37,177 nt of DNA from Candidatus Kaiserbacteria bacterium RIFCSPHIGHO2_01_FULL_58_22 (lineage in GTDB: Bacteria > Patescibacteriota > Minisyncoccia > Phycocordibacterales > UBA2100): positions 1 to 37,177 of the forward strand of contig MFLB01000039.1 in assembly GCA_001781445.1 (NCBI GenBank), in the 5' to 3' direction. Position 1 is the stretch's first letter, and each line of letters opens with the position of its first letter. A program made the position numbers and the translations under genes. The notes under the pieces were generated by a model that saw only the letters and a list, made by a program, of their open reading frames with translations, did not search any database and had not been told where the DNA came from. Shown here piece after piece: positions 22,951 to 31,000 of the stretch.

Positions 22951-22951
22951 T

Positions 22952-24205
22952 TTATGTTCCCTCCTGCCAGCTTGCGAGGTATTTCTTCTGCTCCGCGGAA
23001 AGCTCGTCTATCTCGATTCCCATCGAGGCGAGTTTGAGCGAGGCGACGGTTTCCTCTATCTCGTCGGAAACGTCGTAGACGCCGGGCGCAAGCTTCTTTT
23101 TTTGTTTGACAAGCCACTCGGCCGCAAGAGCCTGCGTGGCAAAACTCATATCCATGACGCTTGACGGGTGTCCTTCCGCCGCGGCGAGGTTGACGAGGCG
23201 GCCTTCCGATAGGAGATAGATGCGTTTTTTCCCGACCATGTATTCATCGACGTTGTCGCGGACGCGCTTGGGTTTTCCGGCCAGCTTCTCCAAGTCTTTG
23301 ATGCTTATCTCCACGTCGAAGTGTCCCGCGTTGCACACGAACGCGCCGTCTTTCATCTTTTTGAAATGTTCGCCGCGGATGACGTTGACGTTGCCCGTCA
23401 CCGTGCAGAAAAGGTCGCCGAGTGGAGCCGCCTCTGCCATGGGCATCACGCGGAATCCATCCATCGCGGCTTCGAGCGCCTTCACCGCGTCCACCTCCGT
23501 GACGATGATGTTGGCGCCCATGCCGCGCGCGCGCATCGCGAGGCCCTTGCCGCACCAGCCGTAACCGGCGATGACGAAGGTGCGCCCGGCGACGAGCATG
23601 TCGGTCGCGCGGATGATGGCCTCGAGCGTGCTCTGCCCCGTGCCGTAGCGGTTGTCGAAAAGATTCTTGGTCTTCGCATCATTCACTGCGACCACGGGAA
23701 TCTTTAGCGCGCCGTCGCGGCTCATCGCGCGGAGGCGTATGACGCCCGTCGTCGTTTCCTCGGTACTGCCGAGCATCTTCGGGAGAAGTTCCGGATGGTC
23801 CTTATGAATGGTAGAGACTAAATCCGCCCCGTCGTCCATCGTGATGTCTGGCTTCATCGCGACGACCGCTGTGATGTGCCTGAAAAACGTGTCTCGATCC
23901 TCTCCGGATATCGCGTAAACGGGAATATCATGCTCTCCGACGAGTCCCGCCGCCGCTTCGTCTTGCGAGGAGAGCGGGTTGGAAGCGCAAAGCGCGACCT
24001 CGGCTCCCCCCTCTTTGAGCGTTATCATCAGGTTGGCCGTCTCCACCGTCACATGCAGGCACGCGCCGACGCGGAGCCCTTTCAGGGGCTTTTCCTTGCG
24101 AAAACGCTCGCGTATCTGCAAAAGCACGGGCATGTCCCGCGCCGCCCATTCGATGAGCCGCGCCCCTTCCTTGGCTAACTTCTTGTCCTTAATGTCGTAT
24201 CGCAC
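22952..24205 (-). CDS. ahcY: Adenosylhomocysteinase (S-adenosylhomocysteine hydrolase)
   Basis: 417 aa from a GTG codon (RYDIKDKKLAKEG). CLHVTVETANLMITLKEGGAEV and CASNPLSSQDEAAA bind substrate, NDAKTKNLFDNRYGTGQS is the conserved centre, and VIAGYGWCGKGLAMRARG is the NAD+ Rossmann loop. Converts SAH to adenosine and homocysteine. The GTG is chosen because TATACT lies exactly 6 nt upstream (leaderless); the longer ORF to 24349 overlaps the adenosine kinase out of frame. The upstream adenosine kinase removes one product, making a two-gene methyl-cycle unit. Confidence 0.95.
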   Translation of the reverse strand: MRYDIKDKKLAKEGARLIEWAARDMPVLLQIRERFRKEKPLKGLRVGACLHVTVETANLMITLKEGGAEVALCASNPLSSQDEAAAGLVGEHDIPVYAISGEDRDTFFRHITAVVAMKPDITMDDGADLVSTIHKDHPELLPKMLGSTEETTTGVIRLRAMSRDGALKIPVVAVNDAKTKNLFDNRYGTGQSTLEAIIRATDMLVAGRTFVIAGYGWCGKGLAMRARGMGANIIVTEVDAVKALEAAMDGFRVMPMAEAAPLGDLFCTVTGNVNVIRGEHFKKMKDGAFVCNAGHFDVEISIKDLEKLAGKPKRVRDNVDEYMVGKKRIYLLSEGRLVNLAAAEGHPSSVMDMSFATQALAAEWLVKQKKKLAPGVYDVSDEIEETVASLKLASMGIEIDELSAEQKKYLASWQEGT

Positions 24206-24219
24206 GGAGGCAGTATACA

Positions 24220-25158
24220 CTAAAGCGGGCAATTTTCGCCGTACGTGTCGCTGTATCTTTTCCTCAATTCTGCGAGAGTAAATCGGTGATTTTGCGTCCC
24301 CTGCTTCTCGACGGCGTACGCGGCGACCGCGCTCGCGAGCTGTGCGCATACGCGAGGAGCCTGTCCTTCGACATAGCCCGCGATAAATCCCGCCCGGTAC
24401 GCGTCGCCCGCCCCCGTCGGATCGAGAACATTGGAAACGCCGACTGCCCGCACGCGTTCCGCCGCTTCTTTGGTTGTAACGCGCGAACCGCTCTCCCCGA
24501 GTGTCACGACAACGATGGGAACACGTTCACAAAGCTCTTTCTCGCTCCATCCCGTCTTTTGAATGATGAGGTCGATCTCGTAGTCATTGCCAAAGAGTCC
24601 TGCCGCGCCCTCGATGCCCTTTCGCAAATCATCGGCAGAGAGAATAGGTATCTCCTGCGCCGGATCATAAAAATACGCGAGCCTTTTATCGCGGTAGTGT
24701 GCCGGTAGCACACGCATGTCGTCGGGATTTCCCGCGCCAACGATGGCGCATGCCGCCCCCTCTGTTTTGGGGAGCCGGCCGTAGGCGATCTTCCCCGCCC
24801 CGAACGAAAACGCCGCGATCTGGTTGTCGGCCTTGTCGGTGATGATGTATGCCGAAGAAGTCAGCTGGCTCGTATCAACGTGTATGGCGTCCGCCGAGAT
24901 TTTCTTCTCCTCCAGGTACGTTCGATATGCCGAGAAGTCGGAGCCCGCGGTAGAGAGTATCTCCGGCTCGTGCCCGAGAAGCTTCAGATTGTACGCGATG
25001 TTGCCGGCCGTCCCTCCGAAGTTTTCCTCGACGCCTTCGACGGCGAAGCTTACGTTGATGGTATGCAGTTTGTGCGCCAAGAAGTGATCGCGGAAATGCC
25101 CCGGAAAATCCATGATGCGGTCGTACGCGACCGAGCCGGAGACGAGTACGCGGGACAT
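24220..25158 (-). CDS. PfkB-family kinase, probable adenosine kinase
   Basis: 312 aa from the ATG at 25158 (MSRVLVSGSVAYDRIMDFPG). PfkB features: VEENFGGTAGNIAYNLKLLG near residue 45-65, and the C-terminal signature NVLDPTGAGDAYRAGFIAGY with catalytic Asp. Adenosine is the likely substrate because the gene is directly followed by S-adenosylhomocysteinase; ribokinase-like sugar kinase is the alternative. TACAAT stands 6 nt before the start. The 47-residue upstream extension of the ORF reads through hairpins and is rejected. Confidence 0.88.
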   Translation of the reverse strand: MSRVLVSGSVAYDRIMDFPGHFRDHFLAHKLHTINVSFAVEGVEENFGGTAGNIAYNLKLLGHEPEILSTAGSDFSAYRTYLEEKKISADAIHVDTSQLTSSAYIITDKADNQIAAFSFGAGKIAYGRLPKTEGAACAIVGAGNPDDMRVLPAHYRDKRLAYFYDPAQEIPILSADDLRKGIEGAAGLFGNDYEIDLIIQKTGWSEKELCERVPIVVVTLGESGSRVTTKEAAERVRAVGVSNVLDPTGAGDAYRAGFIAGYVEGQAPRVCAQLASAVAAYAVEKQGTQNHRFTLAELRKRYSDTYGENCPL

Positions 25159-25211
25159 CCGGCCATTGTATACCATTCCGCGCTCGCCGGTCTCTTCTCC
25201 TTCGCCGAGTA

Positions 25212-25322
25212 CCTCGTAGCTTGCTACGAGGGTGAAGGCGAGGAGAACCCTGCGTAGCCTTGGCGAAGCAGGGTCCCCGGCTTCGGAGAATTCCACAGAT
25301 ACCTCGCGGCTTTGCCGCGAGG
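25212..25322. repeat. Three hairpins between the AbrB-like gene and adenosine kinase
   Basis: CCTCGTAGC-TT-GCTACGAGG (25212-25231), a dispersed-type palindrome CCCTGCG...CGAAGCAGGG (25248-25273), and CCTCGCGGC-TTT-GCCGCGAGG (25302-25322). All have perfect or near-perfect stems. The middle one is a copy of the family found at 2621, 7057 and 31739. Confidence 0.75.
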
Positions 25323-25333
25323 AGCTTCAATTT

Positions 25334-25519
25334 TTATATCTTTTTTTTCCAATCCTCGACGACAAGCCGCTGACCGACCTTGCGCACGACGACCTTCTGC
25401 CTGTCCTTCCAGCCGAGCGCGCGGACGTATTCGATGGGAATGGTAACGGAGACGGCTTTTCCCCCGCCCGTCCGCGTGAGTTTCCGGATAGTGCGCTCCT
25501 CGATCGCTCTTCGACCCAT
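25334..25519 (-). CDS. AbrB/MazE-like DNA-binding protein
   Basis: 61 aa. IRKLTRTGGGKAVSVTIPIEYVRALGWKDRQKVVVRKVGQRLVVEDW is a swapped-hairpin AbrB fold (the VTIP/ALGW/VVV pattern of MazE, SpoVT and PhoU-regulator-like N-termini). No toxin gene follows, so it is probably a stand-alone regulator. TATAAT lies 6 nt upstream and a double palindrome lies at the -35 position, consistent with autoregulation. Confidence 0.82.
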   Translation of the reverse strand: MGRRAIEERTIRKLTRTGGGKAVSVTIPIEYVRALGWKDRQKVVVRKVGQRLVVEDWKKKI

Positions 25520-25536
25520 GCTGTCATTATAGCGAA

Positions 25537-25556
25537 TTCTAGAATTAATTCTAGAA
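25537..25556. promoter_or_regulatory. Operator candidate TTCTAGAA-TTAA-TTCTAGAA at the AbrB-like promoter
   Basis: Two identical 8-bp palindromes separated by TTAA, the whole being itself palindromic. They cover the -35 region of the gene starting at 25519 (-10 TATAAT at 25531-25526). AbrB-type dimers and tetramers bind such repeats. Confidence 0.7.
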
Positions 25557-25628
25557 CTTGTTCTTGAATTCTTTCATGCCATGACCATATCGGGATAAGA
25601 ACTTCTGGGAAACTCTTGATATGTTGTG

Positions 25629-25646
25629 TGACCCCGAGGGAATTCG
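25629..25646. repeat. Duplicate of the tRNA-Glu 3' end
   Basis: TGACCCCGAGGGAATTCG repeats exactly the sequence at 25791-25808, the 3' end and half T-arm of tRNA-Glu. The 144 bp between are GC-rich, with an inverted T-arm fragment (CGAATTCC, 25735-25742) and a perfect hairpin GCACAGTG...CACTGTGC. Confidence 0.75.
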
Positions 25647-25790
25647 CCCCGCGCCTCTCGGCTCGCCGTCGCTCGCCTCGAGCTGGGCACCGCCTCGCGG
25701 CCTCGCGTACTCGCTCGGCAGCGCTCCGGCGATTCGAATTCCGCGCACAGTGCGCAGGCACTGTGCTCTCGACCTCATTCACTTCGTTCA

Positions 25791-25863
25791 TGACCCCGAG
25801 GGAATTCGAATCCCTGTTTTCGCCGTGAGAGGGCGACGTCCTGGGCCACTAGACGACGGGGCC
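25791..25863 (-). tRNA. tRNA-Glu (anticodon CTC)
   Basis: 73 nt without encoded CCA. Acceptor GGCCCCG pairs with CGGGGTC (one G-U), D arm GTCTAGTGGCCCAGGAC, anticodon stem-loop CGCC-CTCTCAC-GGCG with CTC at 34-36, T arm AGGGA-TTCGAAT-TCCCT. Discriminator A. A GAGTTG/CAACTC hairpin lies directly upstream (5' side). The 235 bp from here to the ArsR-like gene hold no gene. Confidence 0.95.
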
Positions 25864-26068
25864 GTTGAGTTGCTCGAACAACTCCTTGCGAGCACGAGCG
25901 GTCTTCTTTAAAAAAATCCCTCGTTTCCGCGCACTTGTTCTATCATGAAAAGCCTCGGTGCGCACGAGCATCCACGGCCGATACGGTTTTGTTGAGCGAA
26001 CACCGCCCCTATTATGCTTACGCAAACGTGCTTCAACACTTTCGGCACGACCCGCGCTTCACTACATA

Positions 26069-26089
26069 CCCGCACATACTTGGGTATGT
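26069..26089. promoter_or_regulatory. Second copy of the ArsR-like operator, downstream of the gene
   Basis: CCCGCACATACTTGGGTATGT, 21 bp identical in inverted orientation to part of the palindrome at 26405-26440. It lies 11 bp beyond the stop of the regulator gene. Confidence 0.6.
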
Positions 26090-26099
26090 TGGTATGTTC

Positions 26100-26399
26100 T
26101 TAGCCTGTGCCGCTCGACGCGAACGCGGTAATAAACTTAACGAACGTTTGCCCGTACGGAGTAAGCGTATGCTGTACCTGACGACCTGCATATCGCTTGT
26201 CGATAAGCCCCGCATGATACAGTCGTCGAATGTGCTCACTTATGGTCTTCTGATTCCCCTTCAGCGACTCGATGATGTCCTCTTGAGCAATCTCTGGACG
26301 CCGAGCAATAAGCAACAGTATCTCGATGCGATGATGATTGGCAACACCTTTAAAATGTCGCTCAAGCTTCTTTGCGCTTTTTACTTTTTTCTCGGCCAT
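26100..26399 (-). CDS. ArsR-family winged-helix regulator
   Basis: 99 aa. After a basic start (MAEKKVKSAKKLERH), residues 15-85 form an ArsR-type wHTH: LERHFKGVANHHRIEILLLIARRPEIAQEDIIESLKGNQKTISEHIRRLYHAGLIDKRYAGRQVQHTLTPYG, with helix-turn-helix QKTISEHIRRL. No metal-binding CxC is present, so the effector is unknown. A perfect 16-bp-stem palindrome covers its promoter and a copy lies beyond the gene. The promoter -35 (TTGACA) overlaps the murF stop. Confidence 0.85.
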   Translation of the reverse strand: MAEKKVKSAKKLERHFKGVANHHRIEILLLIARRPEIAQEDIIESLKGNQKTISEHIRRLYHAGLIDKRYAGRQVQHTLTPYGQTFVKFITAFASSGTG

Positions 26400-26404
26400 A
26401 CGTT

Positions 26405-26451
26405 AGACACCCGCACATACCCAAGTATGTGCGGGTGTCTGAATTTGTCAA
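26405..26451 (-). promoter_or_regulatory. Promoter and palindromic operator of the ArsR-like gene
   Basis: Minus strand TTGACA (26451-26446), 16-nt spacer, CATACT. A perfect inverted repeat with 16-bp arms and loop CCAA (26405-26440; arm AGACACCCGCACATAC) spans the -10 box and start of transcription. Binding would repress; the RNA copy could also fold into a strong hairpin. Confidence 0.75.
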
Positions 26452-27755
26452 TCCTTGGTGAGCCACTCGGGGTCTTGGCGAACGAGAAGCTCTGATGCGC
26501 GCTCTGGCTCGGCCATGAGGGCTTCCACCGCGCGCTCCATGCGCATTGATTGCGAGCCTTTCACCAAGACGACATCGCCCTCGCTCAATTTATTTTTTAA
26601 TTCCTCTCCCGCGCGCCCCGATTCGTTCATCTCGTACTCGCGGATGTTCCCTTCCGGAAGCCCCGCATTGAGCGCCGCCTTCCCTGCCGCGCGCGCGCGG
26701 AAGCCGACGGTAATGAGCGTGTCGGCGCACGCCGCGGCGCGCGCGCCGACGTTGCGGTGCGCTTCGGAGGCATACCGCCCCAGTTCAAGCATATCGCCGA
26801 GGACGGCGATGCGCTTTCCGCCCGGAGGCACGTTGATGTCCTTCAGGGTGTCGAGCGCGGAGAGCGCCGCCGCCGGGGAGGAGTTGTATGTGTCGTCAAT
26901 GATGGTCGAGCCGTTCGCGCCGGGAATGATGCGCATCCTCCCCGGCGGCGGCATCCACGCGGAGAGAGCGCGCGCGACCATATCGCTCCCGACGCCGACG
27001 GTATAGGCGACGGCGAAGGCCGCGAGCGCGGCGTACGCGCGCGGCCTGCCGAGCGCGCTGCGGATCGAGACCGGGAGCGCCGCTCCCTGATGATCCACGG
27101 TGAAGCGGATGCCCGTCGGCTTCTTCTTTTCATACTCCACGGAAAGATGCGCAGCGTGCCAATCGAGCCGTTTGTCCATGCCGTACGTTACGGTCTGTTC
27201 CGCGAACTCCGCGCACAGCGCGGCCATATGCGAGTCGTCGCCGTTCAAGACAAGCGTGCCTCCGGGCGCCAGGTATTCGGCAAGGGCGCGCTTCTCGCGC
27301 GCGAGCTCCTCGGCGGAGCGGAAGAACTCCACGTGGACGGGGATCTCCGGCACGCCGGTGATAACGGCGATGTCGGGCCGGAGCCAGCGCGCGATTTTCC
27401 GGATGTCGCCCGGCCGATCCGCTCCCACTTCGAGCACGAGCCACGCGGGATACCCCGTCTTCCGCGCGGCGAGCCACAATCCCCGGAGAATATTTTCCGC
27501 CCACCGCAGAGGATTCCTCCACGCATTCTCAAGACCGAGGATGGTAAGCGGCACGCCGAGCTCGCTGTTGAAGCTCTTCTCGCTCTTGCGCGCGCGGAGC
27601 CCTCCGCCCGAAAGCGCGGCGCATATCGCGTCCTTCGCCGCGGTTTTCCCCATACTGCCCGTTATCGCGATTATCTTCGGCCGATAGCGGGAGAGCACGA
27701 GCCGCGCCTCACAGATAAGGATCAAGACTATCGCCTTCTTAAGAAAATTCTTCAT
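26448..27755 (-). CDS. murF: UDP-MurNAc-tripeptide--D-alanyl-D-alanine ligase
   Basis: 435 aa. ATP loop ITGSMGKTAAKDAI (about 31-44), NSELGVPLTILGL, a central LVLEVGADRPGDI, NGDDSHMAALC and the C-terminal IIDDTYNSSPAAALSAL with AVLGDMLELG, all MurF-specific. An N-terminal hydrophobic stretch (AIVLILICEARLVL) may tether it to the membrane, unusual but seen in some MurF. Adds D-Ala-D-Ala to the peptidoglycan precursor. Last gene of the mraZ-rsmH-ftsL-ftsI-murF block. It has its own promoter with a 5' hairpin. Confidence 0.93.
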   Translation of the reverse strand: MKNFLKKAIVLILICEARLVLSRYRPKIIAITGSMGKTAAKDAICAALSGGGLRARKSEKSFNSELGVPLTILGLENAWRNPLRWAENILRGLWLAARKTGYPAWLVLEVGADRPGDIRKIARWLRPDIAVITGVPEIPVHVEFFRSAEELAREKRALAEYLAPGGTLVLNGDDSHMAALCAEFAEQTVTYGMDKRLDWHAAHLSVEYEKKKPTGIRFTVDHQGAALPVSIRSALGRPRAYAALAAFAVAYTVGVGSDMVARALSAWMPPPGRMRIIPGANGSTIIDDTYNSSPAAALSALDTLKDINVPPGGKRIAVLGDMLELGRYASEAHRNVGARAAACADTLITVGFRARAAGKAALNAGLPEGNIREYEMNESGRAGEELKNKLSEGDVVLVKGSQSMRMERAVEALMAEPERASELLVRQDPEWLTKD

Positions 27756-27778
27756 GTGTTCGTTGTAGACATGGTAAA

Positions 27779-27820
27779 CGTTCTAATCGCCAGGCGTTTA
27801 GAACGAATAGAGCGATTATA
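27779..27820 (-). promoter_or_regulatory. murF promoter -10 box and 5'-UTR hairpin
   Basis: TATAAT (27820-27815, minus strand) precedes a 27-bp hairpin at the presumed 5' end of the mRNA: CGTTCTAA and TTAGAACG enclose CGCC/GGCG (27805-27779). It could be an operator or an RNA-stabilising stem. Confidence 0.55.
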
Positions 27821-27834
27821 ACGCTCATTGCGTA

Positions 27835-29553
27835 TTACCGATCCGGTGGTATGTCGTAGTAGTTTATCAGGAACTTCGCGATGTCGAGAAATGGGCGCGC
27901 GAGCGTGGCCGAGGCGAATTCCGCGCCGTGCGGCTCGACGGCGATGAGAAAGACGATGAATCTCGGATCGTGCGCCGGAAAGTAGCCGAAAAAGGAATGC
28001 AGGTATCGGTCGGGATAGTAGCCGCCGCCGCCCGACCGCGCGATCTGCGCCGTGCCCGTTTTCGCCGCGATCGAATAGTGCTCCTGCTTCAGGATGCCGC
28101 CGAGGAGCGCCGTGTCGAACACCCTGACGAGCATGTCGCTTACCGTCTGCACGGTCTCGGGTTCGAACACCCGCGGCCCCTGCGGGGGCGGGAGGCCACG
28201 CGCGATGCCGCTCTCGAGGCGGATGCCCTTCACGAGGCGCGGGGAAGGCAGGATGCCGCCGTTTGCGAGCGCGCCCAGGCCGCGTATCATTTCCACCGCC
28301 GTCATCGCGATTCCCTGCCCGAACGAGGCCGAAGCGTAGTCCACGTCGTACCCGCGATCGATCGCGCCGATGATGCCGCGCGCTTCATTGGGGAGATCGA
28401 TGCCCGTTTTCTCCCCGAAGCCGAGCGCGTGCAGGTAGCCGCCAAACACGTTCTGACCCATCCTGTCCGCGATGAAGGAAGCCCCGGTGTTGAGCGACTG
28501 GTTCAGCACCTCCTGCATCGAGACGACGCCCCGCGCCTTCCCGTCGTAGTTGCATATCCTCTTGCCGCTCTTTTCGATGCAACCCGTGTCGCGGTACGTC
28601 GTTTTCGGCGTGACGACCCCGGCGTCTATGCCCGCGGCGACCGTGAGCGGCTTCATGATGGAGCCCATCTCGTAGACGTTCTCGACGAGCATGTTGGCGA
28701 ACACGGAAGGATCATTGGCCGTGCTGAAGGTGTTCGGGTCGAATCCGGGCCGCGCGGCCATCCCCACGATCTCTCCCGTGCGCGGGTCCATCACGATCGC
28801 CCCCGCCGCTTTCGGCGCGTAGGATTTCATCACCTTCTCGAGCGTCTCCTCGAGGCGCGCCTCGACCTGCGGCTCGATCGAGGTAACGATGCTTCCGCGC
28901 GAGCCCTCCGGTTCCGGAGAGAGCGCCTCGCCGAGATTCGTGAAGATCTCCGCGAACGGATTCACGTAGAGGCCGGAGGCTTTCGCGAGCGTGTCCTGGT
29001 AGCGGGCTTCGAGCCCGTAGACCCCCACCTTTCTGTCGCCCTTGTATCCCACGAAGCCGATCGCGTGCGCGGCGAGCGCGCCGCCGGGATAGACGCGCCA
29101 TCGGTCGGGCACGAGAATGACGCCCGGTATCTTCTCCTTGCGTATGCGGAGCGCCGCCTCGTCGCCGAGCCGGAACGCGACCTCCTCGTACGGATCGGCG
29201 GCTTTCCCGGCGCTCGCGAGGAAGCGCTCGCGGTCAACGGGGACAAAGCTCCGGAGTTTTTCCAGAACGGCTTCCGGGTCCCGCATCTCCGAGGGAGCGA
29301 TGGCGAGGCGCCATCCCGACTGCATCACGGCCGCGGCGACGAGCTCGCCCCCCTTCTTCGAGAAAAAAATATCCCCGCGATCCTCGCTGTCGGACGCGGC
29401 CGCGACATATTGGCCCTGCGCGCTCCTGCGATGCTCCTCGCCGTGCACGATCTGGACGAAGTACAAGCGCAGTAAGAGAAGCGCGGCGACGCATATGAAG
29501 ACGGCCGAGAGAATCCTCGCCCGCGAGACGATCGTGGGGGCGCTAGATCTCAT
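27835..29553 (-). CDS. ftsI: Division-specific penicillin-binding protein (transpeptidase)
   Basis: 572 aa. One N-terminal membrane anchor (ILSAVFICVAALLLLRLYFV). Active-site motifs in order: S298-I-M-K (SxxK), S353-L-N (SxN) and K498-T-G. The dimerisation domain contains RGDIFFSKKGG and VYPGGALAAHAIGFVG. Cross-links peptidoglycan during septation; position after ftsL in the dcw cluster identifies it as FtsI rather than a rod PBP. No C-terminal PASTA repeats. Confidence 0.94.
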   Translation of the reverse strand: MRSSAPTIVSRARILSAVFICVAALLLLRLYFVQIVHGEEHRRSAQGQYVAAASDSEDRGDIFFSKKGGELVAAAVMQSGWRLAIAPSEMRDPEAVLEKLRSFVPVDRERFLASAGKAADPYEEVAFRLGDEAALRIRKEKIPGVILVPDRWRVYPGGALAAHAIGFVGYKGDRKVGVYGLEARYQDTLAKASGLYVNPFAEIFTNLGEALSPEPEGSRGSIVTSIEPQVEARLEETLEKVMKSYAPKAAGAIVMDPRTGEIVGMAARPGFDPNTFSTANDPSVFANMLVENVYEMGSIMKPLTVAAGIDAGVVTPKTTYRDTGCIEKSGKRICNYDGKARGVVSMQEVLNQSLNTGASFIADRMGQNVFGGYLHALGFGEKTGIDLPNEARGIIGAIDRGYDVDYASASFGQGIAMTAVEMIRGLGALANGGILPSPRLVKGIRLESGIARGLPPPQGPRVFEPETVQTVSDMLVRVFDTALLGGILKQEHYSIAAKTGTAQIARSGGGGYYPDRYLHSFFGYFPAHDPRFIVFLIAVEPHGAEFASATLARPFLDIAKFLINYYDIPPDR

Positions 29554-29968
29554 TGCTCTCCGGCGCGGCCGTGCCTGCCTGTGCGGGCGCGCCCGCAGAC
29601 AGGTTGCCGGGCCGATGCAGATAGAGAGCGTCGGAGACGGGCGAAAGGCCGAGGCGCGCGCCGTCTTCGGGGCCGATGTTCTGGGCGGCGGCGAAATACT
29701 CGCGTTCGAGGCCCGATACGGCGCTCGTGAGGCTCGCAGTCTGCGCGAGCGCCTCTTTTCTCGCGATGACGTTCAGTATCGTCGCGCCGACGAAATAAAC
29801 GTAGGCGCACGCGAGCGCGACGACGATTCCCAGAAGCGCGCGGAACAGCACCGGCTCGACCGGATGCTCGGCGGTGAGGGAAAGACCCCTGCGTGCGGAA
29901 GCAAAATCGAGCTTCCCCTGAAAGACCGAGGGGGCGTATTTGCTTATTTTTTGTATGCGAGCTCTCAT
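29543..29968 (-). CDS. ftsL: FtsL-like single-pass membrane protein
   Basis: 141 aa from MRARIQKISKYAPS. One membrane helix (LFRALLGIVVALACAYVYFVGATILNVI) preceded by a basic cytoplasmic part and followed by a short coiled region. Sequence identity to FtsL cannot be judged, as the family is poorly conserved; the assignment rests on topology and on its place between rsmH and ftsI. The ORF's longer form starts in the heptad repeat and is rejected. It overlaps the ftsI start by 11 nt. Confidence 0.7.
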   Translation of the reverse strand: MRARIQKISKYAPSVFQGKLDFASARRGLSLTAEHPVEPVLFRALLGIVVALACAYVYFVGATILNVIARKEALAQTASLTSAVSGLEREYFAAAQNIGPEDGARLGLSPVSDALYLHRPGNLSAGAPAQAGTAAPESNEI

Positions 29969-29974
29969 AAAATA

Positions 29975-30020
29975 GAAGTTGGAAGTTGGAAGTTGGAAGT
30001 TGGAAGTTGGAAGTTGGAAC
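29975..30020. repeat. Perfect heptad tandem repeat (GAAGTTG x6) before ftsL
   Basis: Six exact copies of the 7-mer GAAGTTG (29975-30016). It lies between the rsmH stop and the ftsL start and represents the purest heptad array of the window. Confidence 0.85.
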
Positions 30021-30041
30021 CTGACTTCCTTCAATTTTTTT

Positions 30042-30995
30042 CTAAGCTCCAATCTTTAACTTCTCAATTACACGAAGTTTCGCGCTTCGGGCTCTCGGAT
30101 TCGCAATGACCTCCTCTCTGCCGGGAACGACGGGTTTCTTGACGAGGCGCTTTCCCTCCCCATCCTTTTCCCACGCCGCGAACATCCGCTTCACGAGCCG
30201 ATCCTCGAGGCTGTGGAACGAGATCACCGCTATCCGGCCTCCCGGCGCGAGTAGTTTCCACGCCGCCGCGAGGCCCTCCGAAAGCGCTCCGAGTTCGTCG
30301 TTGACCGCGATGCGGAGCGCCTGGAACGTGCGCGTCGCCGGGTGGATCCTACCCCCGCGATATCCGCGAGGCGTCGCCTCGCGGATCGTCTCGGCAAGTT
30401 CGTGAGAAGTGCGGAAGGGATGTTTATGCCGACGTTCCACGATCGCTCTCGCTATTCGCCGCGCATAACGCTCCTCGCCGAAGCCGAAGATGATGTCCGC
30501 AAGCGTTTTCTCGCTCCACGTGTTCACGATGGTCGCGGCGGTAACCGCCTCCGCTCCGGGATGCTTCGCGTACGTCATCAACAGCGGCTCGTCCGCCTTG
30601 AACGAAAATCCTCTTCCCGCCTGCGCCCAGCTTGCGGCGGGCAGGCCGGAGTCCAAATTCAACTGATACGAACTCATGCCCAGATCGAAGAGAGCTTTCG
30701 TCATCGACTTCACGCCTAAACGCTCGAGCTCGCGTCCTATATTGCGGAAATTTCCGCATACAAGGCGAACCGGCGCGCGAGCATGTGCAAGGACCTTCCG
30801 CGTGCGTTGAAGCGCGTCGGAATCCGCATCAAAACCTATGAAGAGCCCGTTTCCTCCGAGGCCCTTCACCAACTTTTCTGCGTGTCCTCCACCGCCAAGC
30901 GTTGCGTCTAGGACGACGTCGCCGCGCCGCACGTCGAGCAGGAAAACTACTTCATGTAAAAGAACCGGCGTATGCCCCGACTCGTCTTTAGTCAT
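30042..30995 (-). CDS. rsmH: 16S rRNA (cytosine1402-N4)-methyltransferase
   Basis: 317 aa from the ATG at 30995 (MTKDESGHTPVLLHEVVFLL). Motif I VVLDATLGGGGHAEKLV, NFRNI, ALFDLGMSSYQL, GFGEERYARRIARAI, and GRIHPATRTFQALRIAVNDEL plus VISFHSLEDRLVK are standard. Methylates N4 of C1402 in the ribosomal P-site. A SD-like GGAG stands 10 nt upstream but inside a hairpin (separate entry). A perfect 25-bp palindrome falls within the ETIREATPRG coding region. Confidence 0.96.
   Translation of the reverse strand: MTKDESGHTPVLLHEVVFLLDVRRGDVVLDATLGGGGHAEKLVKGLGGNGLFIGFDADSDALQRTRKVLAHARAPVRLVCGNFRNIGRELERLGVKSMTKALFDLGMSSYQLNLDSGLPAASWAQAGRGFSFKADEPLLMTYAKHPGAEAVTAATIVNTWSEKTLADIIFGFGEERYARRIARAIVERRHKHPFRTSHELAETIREATPRGYRGGRIHPATRTFQALRIAVNDELGALSEGLAAAWKLLAPGGRIAVISFHSLEDRLVKRMFAAWEKDGEGKRLVKKPVVPGREEVIANPRARSAKLRVIEKLKIGA
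30362..30386. repeat. REP-like palindrome inside rsmH
   Basis: Perfect 25-bp palindrome with core CGAGGCG-T-CGCCTCG, the same core as the hairpin at 33444-33464 beside the RAYT gene. It encodes conserved residues of RsmH, so it may be a chance resemblance favoured by codon choice, or an exapted copy. Confidence 0.5.
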
Positions 30996-31000
30996 GGGAT

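Noticed and set aside
24206..24349. N-terminal 48-residue extension of ahcY
   Set aside because: Overlaps the adenosine kinase gene out of frame, is Arg-rich, and the GTG at 24205 has a -10 box at the characteristic distance.
27928..29475. Plus-strand ORF of 515 aa
   Set aside because: Antisense to ftsI, which has all three penicillin-binding motifs.
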